Below, piece by piece: positions 1-9,801 of a stretch of DNA of 64,000 nt (position 1 is its first letter; the number at the start of each line of letters is the position of its first letter). The notes beneath the pieces are model-generated. The model did no database searches and had not been told where the DNA came from. It saw only the letters and a program-made list of their open reading frames with translations. Both the position numbers and the translations under genes were made by a program. The DNA comes from Macrosoma leucophasiata (lineage: Eukaryota > Arthropoda > Insecta > Lepidoptera > Hedylidae): contig JAWQUS010000025.1 of the NCBI GenBank assembly GCA_036365455.1, forward strand, positions 22,108,001-22,172,000. Reading direction: 5' to 3'.

Positions 1-669
1 TTTTTCTTATTTTTTTTGGCTCATTTGATAAGATGAAATCTACCTCATGTTTAGTTCTTTCATCTGGAGATAACCATGTCCATTTCCGGTTTTTTCTTGT
101 TTTGAAAAAGGTATTCACTATCGACAGTTTATTTTCCGAGGCGTATTGCACTAGCTTATCTCCTCTTTCGCTCCGTTTTCCGTATCCAAATTGTCCTATT
201 ACGAAGCTTTCATTCATACCACTATGACCAACCTGGGCACTAAAGTCCCCAATAAGAAGAACGTGTTTACCTGCCTAGTTTAAAGCTGTTTCAATTGTTT
301 CGTAAAAGTTGTCGATATCTTGTTCTGGCGCTCTCTCTGTGGTGGTGTATGCTTGTATTATGGACAATGTTTCATTGTTATATTTCATTTGTAGCATTGA
401 AACTCGTTCCGATAGGCCTGAGAAGTTAAGGATCTTGTTTTTATGAAGTTTTTTAATTAGAAAGCCTACTCCATACAAGCCTGGCATTTCTCCTTTGTAG
501 CAGAAGATAAAGTCTTCATGTTCTTCGATGTCGCATCCCATTCTCCTGACTTCTGCTAAACCGAGTATGTCTATTTTTACATTTTGTAGTGAATGTATCA
601 ATTCTAGATATCTTATTACTGTTCCTAAAGATCGAATATTAAATGTTCCTATTTTGAGAGAATTTTCAA
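1..669 (-). pseudogene. Endonuclease domain of an RTE-like non-LTR retrotransposon, broken
   Basis: Read right to left, this is an apurinic-type (EEP-fold) endonuclease domain, which nicks target DNA during LINE integration. Visible in order: TFNIRSL near the start, DILGLAEVRR (with the acidic catalytic residue of the family), YGVGFLI, an in-frame TAG at 275-277, then LLIGDFSAQVGH and WTWLSPDERTKHEVDFIL. The frame resumes without a shift after the TAG and stays open to the window edge, so the reverse transcriptase would lie beyond position 1. The family has GDFN where this copy has GDFS, so a catalytic Asn is lost as well. The ATG at 703 and the first residues of the apparent ORF come from the neighbouring family A repeat and do not belong to the enzyme. 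The family call is firm; the exact clade is not. Confidence 0.85.
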
Positions 670-670
670 A

Positions 671-874
671 TGTACGGCCCTGTAATATCCGGCACAGAGG
701 CATAACATCTAATGCCTCAGGAGTGGCAGCGCATCTGCATTTTGACCTCTGTTCATTGTGTGGGTGTCTCTGGTCATTCTATGACTGCATAGGCTGCATA
801 GTTCATAGGCTGCAGTCATCACTTAACATCAATGTGAACTGCATGCTTGTTTGCCACTTTTATAACATAAAAAA
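671..874 (+). repeat. Family A right module
   Basis: Starts at the right-module boundary (TGTACGGCCCTGTAAT) and ends in CATAAAAAA. It abuts the endonuclease fragment, and its antisense strand supplies a chance ATG to that frame. Confidence 0.8.
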
Positions 875-885
875 GTGATTTTAAT

Positions 886-998
886 GTTGATGCGTTGCCA
901 CTCCTGGGGCCTAAGGAGTTATGCCTCTGGGCCTAAGGGCTGCAGTATTCATTTCCTATTGCCATGCTAGTCAGCCATTTACATAACATAAAAAAGAA
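886..998. repeat. Scrambled family A fragments
   Basis: A minus-strand piece of the right module (GATGCGTTGCCACTCCTG onward) is followed by plus-strand 3'-end sequence ending CATAACATAAAAAAG. The two orientations within 110 bp show rearrangement after insertion. Confidence 0.6.
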
Positions 999-1507
999 AA
1001 TAAAAGTTTCTTTTTATATTTTTCCTCGTAGTAATAATATAAGCTTTAACGTAGTAATAATATCGTAACTTTTCTCATCAGAAATCCAGATGACGTGACG
1101 GGCTGATGCTTGCCAGGCGATGGTTATCGTACTTAGCATATCATGACTCGTCTCTACAAAAAATTCTAGGCTTACAGGCGTTCCGATACTCGAAGGGTTC
1201 ACTAGCTCTTGGACCATAGCCCCATGAAAAACGAACCAACGGTAAACCGTTTCTAAGTGGCAAACACGGGGCCAAATTACCCGCTGTAAATACTCATCCA
1301 GTAATTATTCAAGGCACCATAACATTTTTATGGCCATGTCTTTAATGAACTCAATGTTCATTAAAGAGCACGTAAAATTGTTTGATTACTACGACAGTTA
1401 TCTACAACAAAGTCCTCGTAATGAAGAAGGGAATACTGCAACCTATAGACTACAAGACAAATCGGTTAAAAATCAAAAAGGTAAAGCAAAATTTGACGCA
1501 TCGGTGC
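999..1507. other. Unassigned AT-rich sequence
   Basis: I see no recognisable repeat, RNA gene or coding signature. Short ORFs here have no family features. Confidence 0.4.
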
Positions 1508-1582
1508 GGGACTTCGGTAGCTTAGTGGTAAAGCGGCTGGACTGGTTATCCTGAGATCGCTGGTACGATTCCTGCCCGAAGT
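1508..1582 (+). repeat. tRNA-like head, SINE fragment
   Basis: GACTTCG at the left pairs with CGAAGTC at the right as a 7-bp acceptor-like stem. In between are TAGCTTAGTGGTAAAGC (box A-like) and GGTACGATTCC (box B-like). The anticodon and T stems are imperfect, so a decayed tRNA-derived SINE head is likelier than a working tRNA gene. Part of the same head recurs at 7032-7067. Confidence 0.5.
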
Positions 1583-1975
1583 CATGTGTTATTGTGAAAA
1601 ATAAAAAGTACATCTACAAGACACTTTGATTTTTTAAAAAAATATTTCATGATTTATTAATTTACTAATAAGTGGTATTTCCCTTACAAACGTCTCCTCT
1701 ATTTCGTCAAAGATAGCGGGTGTCTGCTATTTTTAATCCTTAGCGGCTAGACTCACACCGTGATCCGCCAGGCGTATAGATACGCGATCAAAGCAATACA
1801 GGGATCTATCCATCATCCCGGCGGATAAAAGATAACCCGGTAATTTATTTGGTCCGTCGGGGTCACTGTTCTTCATGCATGAGTAGGGAATAAATAGGGT
1901 TACCATGTTAACTTTAGAAAAACAACGGGTCACGCTCCGGGACTGCTGGAAAACTTAAAATTATACAATGTGTTT
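1583..1975. other. Unassigned sequence
   Basis: No gene or repeat recognised. Confidence 0.4.
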
Positions 1976-2243
1976 ACTGGTGGTAGAGCTCCAGTGACGG
2001 AGATCGCGGGCGTAGACACCACCGCATTACCTTAAAAACTTGCCGCTAAATGGTAGTGTTCAGCACTATCGTGTTCCGGTCAGGTGGTAATGTACGGCTC
2101 TGTAATTTCCGACACAGAGGCATAACACCTTAAGCCTCAGGAGTGGTAACCTCGGTCTTTGTGTGGGTGTCTATACGCTGCAGTCATCACTTAACATCAA
2201 TGTCAACTGCAAGCTTGTTTGCCACTTGCTACAAAAAAAAAAA
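1976..2243 (+). repeat. Family A, near full length
   Basis: Left end ACTGGTGGTAGAGCTCC, right end an A-tract at 2233-2243. A small internal deletion removes the segment after GAGTGGTAAC. I see no convincing target-site duplication. Confidence 0.85.
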
Positions 2244-2540
2244 GTGTACCAGGGATAAGTGACCGCCCGGTGTTTTTCGAATATTTGTACAAAATTAAGG
2301 ATATATATTTGAGACTTACTTGGCTTTGGTTTTTTTTAATGTTTTTTTTAATTTTTTAGTAAATACGCGTGACGTGCTGCCTTTTTTTTACGATATTTCC
2401 TAAGTTTTTACATCTAGTTCTGGCATTGAGGCAAATACGTATAATGCATTTCAACGTGTTTTCTTCCTAGGACAGTCTTAAAGACAATCAGGATCTGACC
2501 CGTAATAACCAGAACGGTTGGTAATTCTAGTGTAGGTGAC

Positions 2541-2632
2541 TTGGTTGATTTTAAAAATCATTTTAGTTTAATATACGCGAGATAAATCCGTAAAAATAGT
2601 TTTATTTCAATGAGTGTAGCTCGCGAAAACCT
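2541..2632 (+). repeat. Dispersed repeat shared with 50.8 kb
   Basis: Its sequence through GTTTTATTTCAATGAGTGTA matches 50777-50868 in the opposite orientation with few differences. The rest of 2244-2847 shows nothing I recognise. Confidence 0.6.
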
Positions 2633-2847
2633 AAGAACATATTTTGCTTGTTTTTCGGAAGGAATTTTTTAAGGCTCAGCCAAAAAAATCCCACTATTGA
2701 GCAACCCTAAAAATAAGCTATCTCTGTCATTTGCATGTATTTGATAGAAACAAATACATTTGAATGACATTCAAGTATTTGGCTGTTAGCAATCAAAGAT
2801 AACGTGAATACAATGCTCTCAGAAAAACGGAATACGCTAAAAACATT

Positions 2848-3116
2848 ACTGGTGGTAGAGTTCCAGTGTAAGAGCTCGAGGGCGTAGGCACCACGGCATT
2901 ACCTAGTGTATCTGCCGCTTAATGTTTAGTACTGTCGTGTTCTGGTTAGATGGTAATGTAACTATCAGAGAGACATAACAACTAAAGTCTCAGGGGTGGC
3001 AACGCATCTGCATTTTGGTCTCTGGTCTTTGTGTGTCTATAGGCTGCAGTCATTACTTAACATCAATGTGAACTGCTTGCTTGCTTGCCACCTTCATTAC
3101 ATAAAAGAAAAAAAAA
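2848..3116 (+). repeat. Family A, divergent subfamily B
   Basis: Same ends as A (ACTGGTGGTAGAG and an A-rich tail). It carries subfamily changes: GAGTTCC for GAGCTCC, GTAACTATCAGAGAGACATAAC in the middle, and a shorter TGTGTGTCTATAGG. The head hairpin still pairs through a G-U wobble. Confidence 0.8.
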
Positions 3117-3246
3117 CTATAATAGATTCATTTTTCTAGCTTGACAAACTACTTCATGCCTGTAATTCAAGAAATAAGTGAGAAGAATTATTATTAATTT
3201 AATATTATTCTATATCAGCGTAGATTGCTTTATAATATGGCAGTTT

Positions 3247-3522
3247 TAGGGTTCCGTAGTAAACAAGGAACCCTTATAGTTTCGCCATGTCCGTCTGTCT
3301 GTCTGTTTGTTTGTCTGTCCGTCCGCGGTTTATCGTAAAAACTATTAGTACTAGAGACTTGAAATTTGGCACAAGTACACACCTTAATCGCGCCGACAAA
3401 GTGGTAGAATAAAAACATGAAATAACAAAATATTTATTATTCATTTTCGTTACATCTCTTACTCTGTCACTACGGAACCCTACACTGCGCGTGGCCCGAC
3501 ATGCACTTGACCGGTTTTTTTC
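3247..3522 (+). repeat. G family repeat, internally deleted
   Basis: Begins AGGGTTCCGTAGTAAACAAG, carries a GTCT microsatellite at about 3294-3320, and ends near CACTTGACCGGTTTTTT. The longer copies at 9.9 and 15.1 kb show what is missing inside. The family class is unknown to me; it is a common lepidopteran repeat. Confidence 0.7.
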
Positions 3523-3717
3523 TTTGAGTCTCTTACTTCTTGCATATGAAATGACATATCAAGATGGGACATTTCAAAACGCCACTCTACGTAATTTTTT
3601 TGACTGGGAAATGATTTTAGATCACCACTGGCCTACCTACTGATCGAACACAGCATTTCAGACCAAATGGTTTTTGGCCAAATCCACTGAGCTATAAAAA
3701 TACTACAGTGGTCGCGC

Positions 3718-4110
3718 ACTATGGGCCTCATAAGAAGGCTCAAGGTCACTCAGAGAGCAATGGAGAGAGCTATGCTTGGAGTTTCTCTGCGAAACCGAAT
3801 CAGAAATGAGGAGATCCGCATGAGAACCAAAGTTACCGACATAGCTCACCGAATAGCGAGACTCAAGTGGCAGTGGGCAGGGCGCATAGCTCGACAAACT
3901 GACGGCCGTTGGGGCAGAGCAGTTCTCGAGTGGCGACCGCGTACCGGAAAGCGAAGCGTAGGCAGGCCTCCCACAAGATGGACCGACGACCTGGTGAAGG
4001 TCGCGGGCAATCGCTGGATGAGGGCGGCCCGGGACCGTTCGTTGTGGCATTCTTTGGGGGAGGCCTTTGTTCAGCAGTGGACGTATTTTGGCTGAAATGA
4101 TGATGATGAT
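3718..4110 (+). pseudogene. C-terminal end of an RTE-type LINE polyprotein
   Basis: An open frame from 3721 to 4095 encodes the conserved tail beyond the reverse transcriptase. It includes GLIRRLKVTQRAMERAMLG, RIARLKWQWAGRIAR, VGRPPTRWTDDLVKVAG and VQQWTYFG, then a TGA and an ATGATGATGATAAG microsatellite typical of these LINE 3' ends. The catalytic part is absent, so this is a strongly 5'-truncated insertion, although its 124 codons remain open. Arg, Trp and Gly content is high against the AT-rich surroundings. A second, decayed piece in opposite orientation lies at 30460-30628. It has no function on its own. Confidence 0.85.
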
Positions 4111-4212
4111 AAGAATACATAGATGAGAATATACTGGGGTTTGTATAAATATGTTCCTATGCTGTAATCGTCATATACCATTCATGTAAACTGTATGATT
4201 CTGTATTTTCAT

Positions 4213-4354
4213 AACGAGCGGCCCGCCCCGGCTTCGCCCGCGCCGCTCCATTCCTATTAGTGACAGCGTGATGATATAATCGGACCAGTGGTTCCTGAGA
4301 TTAGCGCGTTCAAACAAACAAACAAACTCTTCAGCTTTATAATATTAGTGTAGA
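4213..4354 (-). mobile_element. Helitron-like element, internally shortened
   Basis: On the minus strand it runs from TCTACACTAATATTATAAAG to a GC-rich 3' end with GGGCGAAGCCGGGGCGGG, the hairpin expected just before the CTAG end of lepidopteran Helitrons. The terminal CTAG has decayed. Confidence 0.65.
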
Positions 4355-4734
4355 TTTAAAAAACAATGCTGAACTTATTGCTCTGAAAAGTAAAAAGCAA
4401 CATTTTCCAAAACGCAAACGGAAAGAAGGAGGTATTCAATAAAGGGAAAATTCAGAAGTGAGGGTTTACGAAAGTCTTTCGAGCATAAAAGTTTATAAAA
4501 CAATCAGGCAACGTGGCATTTGTCAACCTCCACGGATACGGCGATCCTGGCGAGGTAGATTATTATCGAACCCTCGTAACTTGCGTACGGAAACATGGCT
4601 TGTTTTCATATAAGTAGGATGTTCTAATAAGACTGATGTTTTTCAAGAAACATTGATTTGTACGCGACTTATTCACTAACGTTTAATCTAGTTATTTATG
4701 ATGTGAATCACAGTAGGCTGTATGGTAGTATTTG
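4355..4734. other. Unassigned AT-rich sequence
   Basis: No recognisable feature. Confidence 0.4.
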
Positions 4735-5019
4735 CTGGTGGTAGAGCTCCAGTGACGGAGCTCGTGGGCGTAGGCACCACTGCATTACCTCATTTACTTG
4801 CCGCTAAATGGTAGTGTTCAGCACTATCGTGTTCCGGTCAGGTGGTTAATGTACGGCTCTGTAATTTTCGGCACAGAGGCATAACACCTTAGGCCTCAGG
4901 AGTGGTAACGCATCTGCATTTTGACCTTGGTCTTCGTGTGGGTGTCTATAGGCTGCAGTCATCACTTAACGTCAATGTGAACTACATGTTTCATTGCCAC
5001 TTCGATTACATAAAAAAAA
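4735..5019 (+). repeat. Family A, full length
   Basis: A good reference copy with a complete head hairpin (GAGCTCC with GGAGCTC), both modules, and an A-tract at 5012-5019. Confidence 0.88.
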
Positions 5020-5078
5020 GGCACGCCGATTGTCCGGTGAAGTAGACTAGTGCCGTCTCGAGACAGGCCGCCTACATG

Positions 5079-5135
5079 CCGCAGATGCGTTGCCACCCCT
5101 GAGACATTGTTGTTATGTCTCTGGGACTCGGTGAC
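5079..5135 (-). repeat. Family A fragment
   Basis: Minus-strand piece around GCAGATGCGTTGCCACCCC with subfamily B spelling (TTATGTCTCTG). Confidence 0.55.
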
Positions 5136-5152
5136 AAGCATTATTTAGTCTA

Positions 5153-5260
5153 ATAGAACCCCTTCTGTACGGTCGGGACCAACTACCGACCATCATGTCA
5201 TTGGTCGGGTCAACCGATGTTTGTATTTGTTCTACACGGTCGGACAGTTGAGTCAACTTA
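5153..5260. repeat. Detached ends of the GGTCGG foldback family
   Basis: Two end-like pieces, AACCCCTTCTGTACGGTCGG near 5157 and GTTCTACACGGTCGG near 5230, match the termini of the adjacent foldback element. They look like solo or nested remnants. Confidence 0.55.
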
Positions 5261-5316
5261 TCAGTTCTTTCAGGCATTCAAAGCTTCACTTGTAACCACG
5301 GAACTTGTAACCACAG

Positions 5317-5777
5317 ATTTAAACCTCTTCTACACGGTCAGATCCAACCACCGACCCGCGCCCTTGCGGCCTTGGTCGGGTTGATGTAAAAATGGACAGT
5401 GTATCTGTGTGTGAAATCGGCTGAACCGACCATTTTTGGTTGAAGCCAACGGCCTTGGCCGTGAGCGCATCCCTCCCAACAAGCTGCGTCCGTCACACAT
5501 ATCCGTGCCGCAACAGTTCCGGCACAATACTGCCACTTCACTGACATGTGTAAATCAGCCTTTATATCAGTCACGTCACGTCGGTCGACAGCGTTCCAGA
5601 CGGTCGGAGCCGACTACGGACGCAGCTTGTCGGGAGGGATGCGCTCACGGCCAAGGCCGTTGACTTCAACCAAAATTGGTCGGGTCAACCGATTTCCACA
5701 CTGTCCATTTTCACACCAACCCGACCAAGGCCACGACGGTCGGCGGTCGGAACCGACCGTGTAGAAGGGGTTTAAAT
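5317..5777. mobile_element. Foldback DNA element with arms of about 165 bp
   Basis: The left arm (5317-5493) and right arm (5616-5777) are near reverse complements. Examples are TTCTACACGGTC with GACCGTGTAGAA, GGCCTTGGTCGGGTTG with CAACCCGACCAAGGCC, and GGACAGTGT with ACACTGTCC. The loop is about 120 bp. The outermost bases (ATTTAAACC and GGTTTAAAT) are also inverted. No coding capacity. GC content is far above the flanks. Short ORFs inside are by-products. Confidence 0.75.
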
Positions 5778-6645
5778 AAAACAAGTTTTAACGAAGCATT
5801 CTCTAAGATGAATGCTTCGTTAAATAGGAATCTTATAGACATACATACTACACCAAAGCAGATTGAGCGCTATGAATATCGAGGAGCTTATTATTATTAT
5901 GCAAATTACACAATCAATTCATCAACGTGTATTAAGTAAAACCTTATAATGGAGATACAGAGAGTTATCCGGAGATCCGTCGTAACACACCGCTGACACG
6001 TCTTCTGGATTAGTTCGAAATCATAACAATTTATAAGGCTGGATTGCATTATTTTTCTTTAACAAATTCGTTACAGTACCGGTAATATAAGATAGTTATC
6101 GAACGATAACTTTAACTTTGACAAAAAATACGCTGGTGCAACGCATTTCGCAGGCACTTCTATTTTAGTAATTTGACCTATCATAAGATTTTTTTTATTT
6201 CCAAGCGATTTAAACGAATTGAATCTTGAATCATGAAGCATGAGTAAAATTTGTATAAGTAATGCTTTCTTTTGTACGAAAACATCGAATGGAAATATTG
6301 AAAGTCGCAGTCGCAGGAGATTCACCTCAAGCAATAATGCAACGTCGTGGAAACACTCTTTTACATATAGAAGTTCTGATTTATTATGTTCCTCACTATC
6401 TGGTTCACTTACTCAGCATTTTTTCAATGATACCTTTTCTACGATCTTCGCCACATTGAAATCTATTTATATGAAATCTTTGATGCTTGTATTATCCCGG
6501 AGCAGTGTAGGTGCCTAAATAGGTAGTGATATCATATCGAAGACTTTTTATAGGTTTTCATGTGTCTGATCTATTTTCCGTTTTAGGACCGGTAGTTTTG
6601 GCTATAAATGAGGCTGGAGCGGTTAATTTATGGCAATTTTTAAAT
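5778..6645. other. Unassigned AT-rich sequence
   Basis: No recognisable gene or repeat family. Short ORFs around 6071-6518 lie on both strands and have no domain signature. Confidence 0.4.
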
Positions 6646-6813
6646 TAGGCCCTGTTATTTCCGGCCCAGAGGCATAACACCTTAGGCCTCAGGAGTGGTA
6701 ACGCATCTGCATTTTGACCTTGGTCTTTGTGTGAGTGTCTATAGGCTGCAGTCATCACTTACCATCCATGTGAAATGCATGCTTGTTTGTCACTTCCAAT
6801 ATATAAAAAAAAA
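6646..6813 (+). repeat. Family A right module
   Basis: Begins AGGCCCTGTTATTTCCGGCC, the shared right-module boundary, and ends ATATAAAAAAAAA. Confidence 0.8.
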
Positions 6814-7435
6814 TGGTAAATGTATTAAAAACTTTTAACTATTTATTTAAAAAAATTGAGATGCCATTAAATTGAGATGATCATTATGGTCGATGCCTTC
6901 ATTGCCTTTTTATTGATAAAACGTTGTAATACAATACGTGGGGCATACTTACTGAAAGATTTTGGATATGGCCAGGAAAGACAGAAGCTAGGGGACAGAA
7001 GACAGAAGCTAGCTAGCTAAGGGGATATCCCTTAGGTAGCTTAGTGGTAAAGCGGCTAGATTGGTTATATATTTATATTGGATAAATACTTAGCTCATTA
7101 TTCTTATATCCAGTCTTAAATATCAAAAGCCAGAAACTTCCAGTATGCTCTAAGTACATAACAACTTTGCAAAACTTTTAAAAATGTAATTGATCACCCA
7201 AAAATGCCTTTAATGTTTGAAATGCTTATGCAATGCAAAATAATATTCCACACATGTTTCATCTTGGTCCTTGTACAAATCAATACCTATTTCTTTATTA
7301 TCCGTAATTGAAAAGTGAACCTTATTAAATATGTAGGTAGGTACTTAATTTACTATCTTATTTCAAGAATTAATCTCTACTTAATTTTTAAAATTCTTAT
7401 TACTAGTTTAATACACCTTTTCGACAGATTCATTT
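6814..7435. other. Mostly unassigned; short tRNA-like piece
   Basis: 7032-7067 repeats GGTAGCTTAGTGGTAAAGCGG from the tRNA-like head at 1508. A short tandem duplication of GACAGAAGCTAG lies near 6988-7015. Nothing else recognised. Confidence 0.4.
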
Positions 7436-7527
7436 AGCCCTAAGGCTGGCTGGTAAAGAATACCACTAGGTATTAGGTAAGCCCGCCTTATGTACATTAA
7501 TTATGTGCACAAAAGTATAATAAATAC
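7436..7527 (+). repeat. LINE 3' untranslated tail fragment
   Basis: GGCTGGCTGGTAAAGAATACC, then an AAGCCCGCC-like motif, TGTACATTAATTATGTGCA and AATAAATA. This matches the tail type at 33949 and 60237 (TTGACTGGGAGATAATGCC, AAGTCCGCC). Confidence 0.55.
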
Positions 7528-7529
7528 AA

Positions 7530-8129
7530 GTAAAGGAGAATGACCAATTTTGTATGGGAGTTCGCCCTTCTTGCATCTCGACGGGATTACTCGCAAAATA
7601 TAGGCAATATCTTAAGAAATGCGTGCGCAAAAAAGAAAAACTGCATTACGAACTTTTGGTTATTATGAGGTTAAGTTTTGTATGCTGTACCTGCCAGAGG
7701 TTACTAAAATAAGCGAAGACTATTTTAAAGTATTGTGTAGCATCTTATTCAAATTATATCCACTCGATACCTAGTGACTATACAAGACAAATAGTCGACA
7801 ATGAATAATCTATTCCGTTGAATATCGACAATAAAGCAATCGATCGTTGAAATCGATTTTATTTCGACGAAATATTAAAGGTCCTAAAATGACAAGTGTC
7901 CAACGCAAAAAAGTAAATAATGCAATGGTGTTGACATTGGCAGCTTGGTTATTGGTCTGTGATTGGCAGTTCACTACAAAATAATTTATTAACTTTTAAG
8001 AAATATCTTGTAAATCCCCATTCGTTATAACGTGAAAAACATGTGAGTGAAATCTAAATTCAAAACACAATTTTCTGCATACAAGTTGTTAAGACGCCAA
8101 TCAGGGCGACTTTGGTCATTCTCTTTTAC
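7530..8129. mobile_element. Candidate non-autonomous TIR element
   Basis: GTAAAGGAGAATGACCAA at the left is mirrored by TTTGGTCATTCTCTTTTAC at the right, an inverted repeat of about 18 bp with one mismatch, 600 bp apart. No transposase is visible inside. Confidence 0.5.
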
Positions 8130-8392
8130 AATTTATAAAAAATGCATTAGAAGGGTGGGCATTGTGATGCGCCTTCATCATTTGTTACCACTGATAATAA
8201 TTAGTAGATGACATAGCAATAATGATAACTTACTGCCTTTGTGATGAAAATATTAAAGAACGATGAAAAACAAATGACAGACCCATCGTTGCGTTTTCTT
8301 GCCATAAAAATAAATTGTTATTTACCTACTCTACTTACCGTTAAACGGTAGTGTTATGTCAAAGTCCCGCCTGATTCCCCCTCCTCACCCAC

Positions 8393-8690
8393 CAGTGGCG
8401 TAGCTAACATGGGTGGCACCCGGGGCGAATGAGAAAAGAAAAAGAAATAATCGTTATTCTCTTGTATCTTATTTCCCCATTCTCATTCGTTGTGCCCCGC
8501 CCCTATTTAAGCAAATTCTGTCTTTAGCTCCCCTCGGTATTACAAATGCGAAAGTTTTGCATTGAGCTTTCACTTTTCAACAGCTCAAATTTTGTTTATT
8601 TAAAGAGAGGGTATCACCCCGAAACGGGTGGCACCCGGTGCGGGACCCGTTTCGGGCCACCCCCGCCGCCCCCCAATAGCTATGTCACTG
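8393..8690. mobile_element. hAT-type MITE with 8-bp target duplication
   Basis: Terminal repeats CAGTGGCGTAGCTA and TAGCTATGTCACTG. It is flanked by TCACCCAC (8385-8392) and TCACCCAT (8691-8698), a 7/8 match of the length hAT transposases create. The GC-rich interior (GGTGGCACCCGGGGCG) holds no transposase, so it was moved in trans. Confidence 0.85.
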
Positions 8691-8952
8691 TCACCCATCA
8701 GTAGTAACCAGAATAAGCGTTTGTATGGAATTTTAGCCGAGTGTCCGCGGTGTGGTCTTGCGCATTCTGGTCAGACGGTAATGGTCACGGATACTTACTT
8801 GTACGTGAACCGAATTTCTACTCAATTGATCCACTACTTTCGAAGCAAATTAGATACCAACATACGTGTTGTAAAAAACCTTTTCAAACAATTTTTTGAC
8901 TGATTATCAAAAAGAGGTGATATTAAACTACTTATGTATACCTCTTCTTCAA

Positions 8953-9178
8953 TACCTAATCTATTTGTCAATAAATGGTAGTGTTCAGCACTATCGTGTT
9001 CCAGTCAGGTGGTAATGTATGGTCCTGTAATTTTCGGCACAGAGGCATAATATTATAGGCCTCAGTAGCAACGCATCTACATTTAAATCTTTGGTTTCAT
9101 GTTGATGGTTATAGGCTAGTCTTACTTACCATTAATGTAAACTGTATGCTTATACACCACTTCATTACTTAAAAAAAA
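8953..9178 (+). repeat. Family A, 5'-truncated and diverged
   Basis: Picks up inside the left module (ACCTAATCTATTTGTCAATAAATGG) and ends in CATTACTTAAAAAAAA. More diverged than most copies. Confidence 0.75.
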
Positions 9179-9556
9179 CAAAAAGAGGAGGTATAAAACT
9201 TGAATTAAATGTAATAACGTAATAACTTGTTTGACCAATGTATGTTATTAGTACAAAGTCACCTACAAAGGTAGACCGTGAAATATTATTCATTGGTAAA
9301 TCAACGTACATTTATTCATAGGTTTGTTGATACGTTTGCGTAATTCTGAAACGATTTTTGTGTGTAATGAATACGTAATGTTCTTTATTGTTACATCTGT
9401 TTTATAGTATTTTCCTTAACCCTTTCGGATCCTAGTGCGTTTCTGAAGTGGCATAACTTTTGTTTAAACACAACAAAGTTTTCGGTATATTGTATACGGC
9501 TAACTTTGTTGTGTATTTTTGGTCTAAATGCGCGAATTCAATTTTTTTTCATAGCT
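9179..9556. other. Unassigned AT-rich sequence
   Basis: No recognisable feature. Confidence 0.4.
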
Positions 9557-9801
9557 TTATGTTTGGTTAAACTGTTTTAATGTACTTATGATGAATTTAG
9601 TGAAGTTGTTGAATGATGTCCATGTGCTTTCTTTTGTGGCCATTTCATTGAGGTCAAAAGGGCTTATGTTTCCCATGGTGCAGATTGTGAAATGGTCATT
9701 GCGTTCTTTGCTGTATATTATACAATCTCTGAGTAGATGATCGATGGTTTGTGTAGTAGTATTATCGCATGGACATTTGTCGGTGGGCGTAATGTTGAAA
9801 C

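Noticed and set aside
1330..1554. 74-codon ORF ending in the tRNA-like head
   Set aside because: No family motif; its 3' end is non-coding SINE sequence.
3703..4120. Minus-strand ORFs over the RTE tail
   Set aside because: They are shadows of the plus-strand frame, which carries the recognisable LINE motifs.
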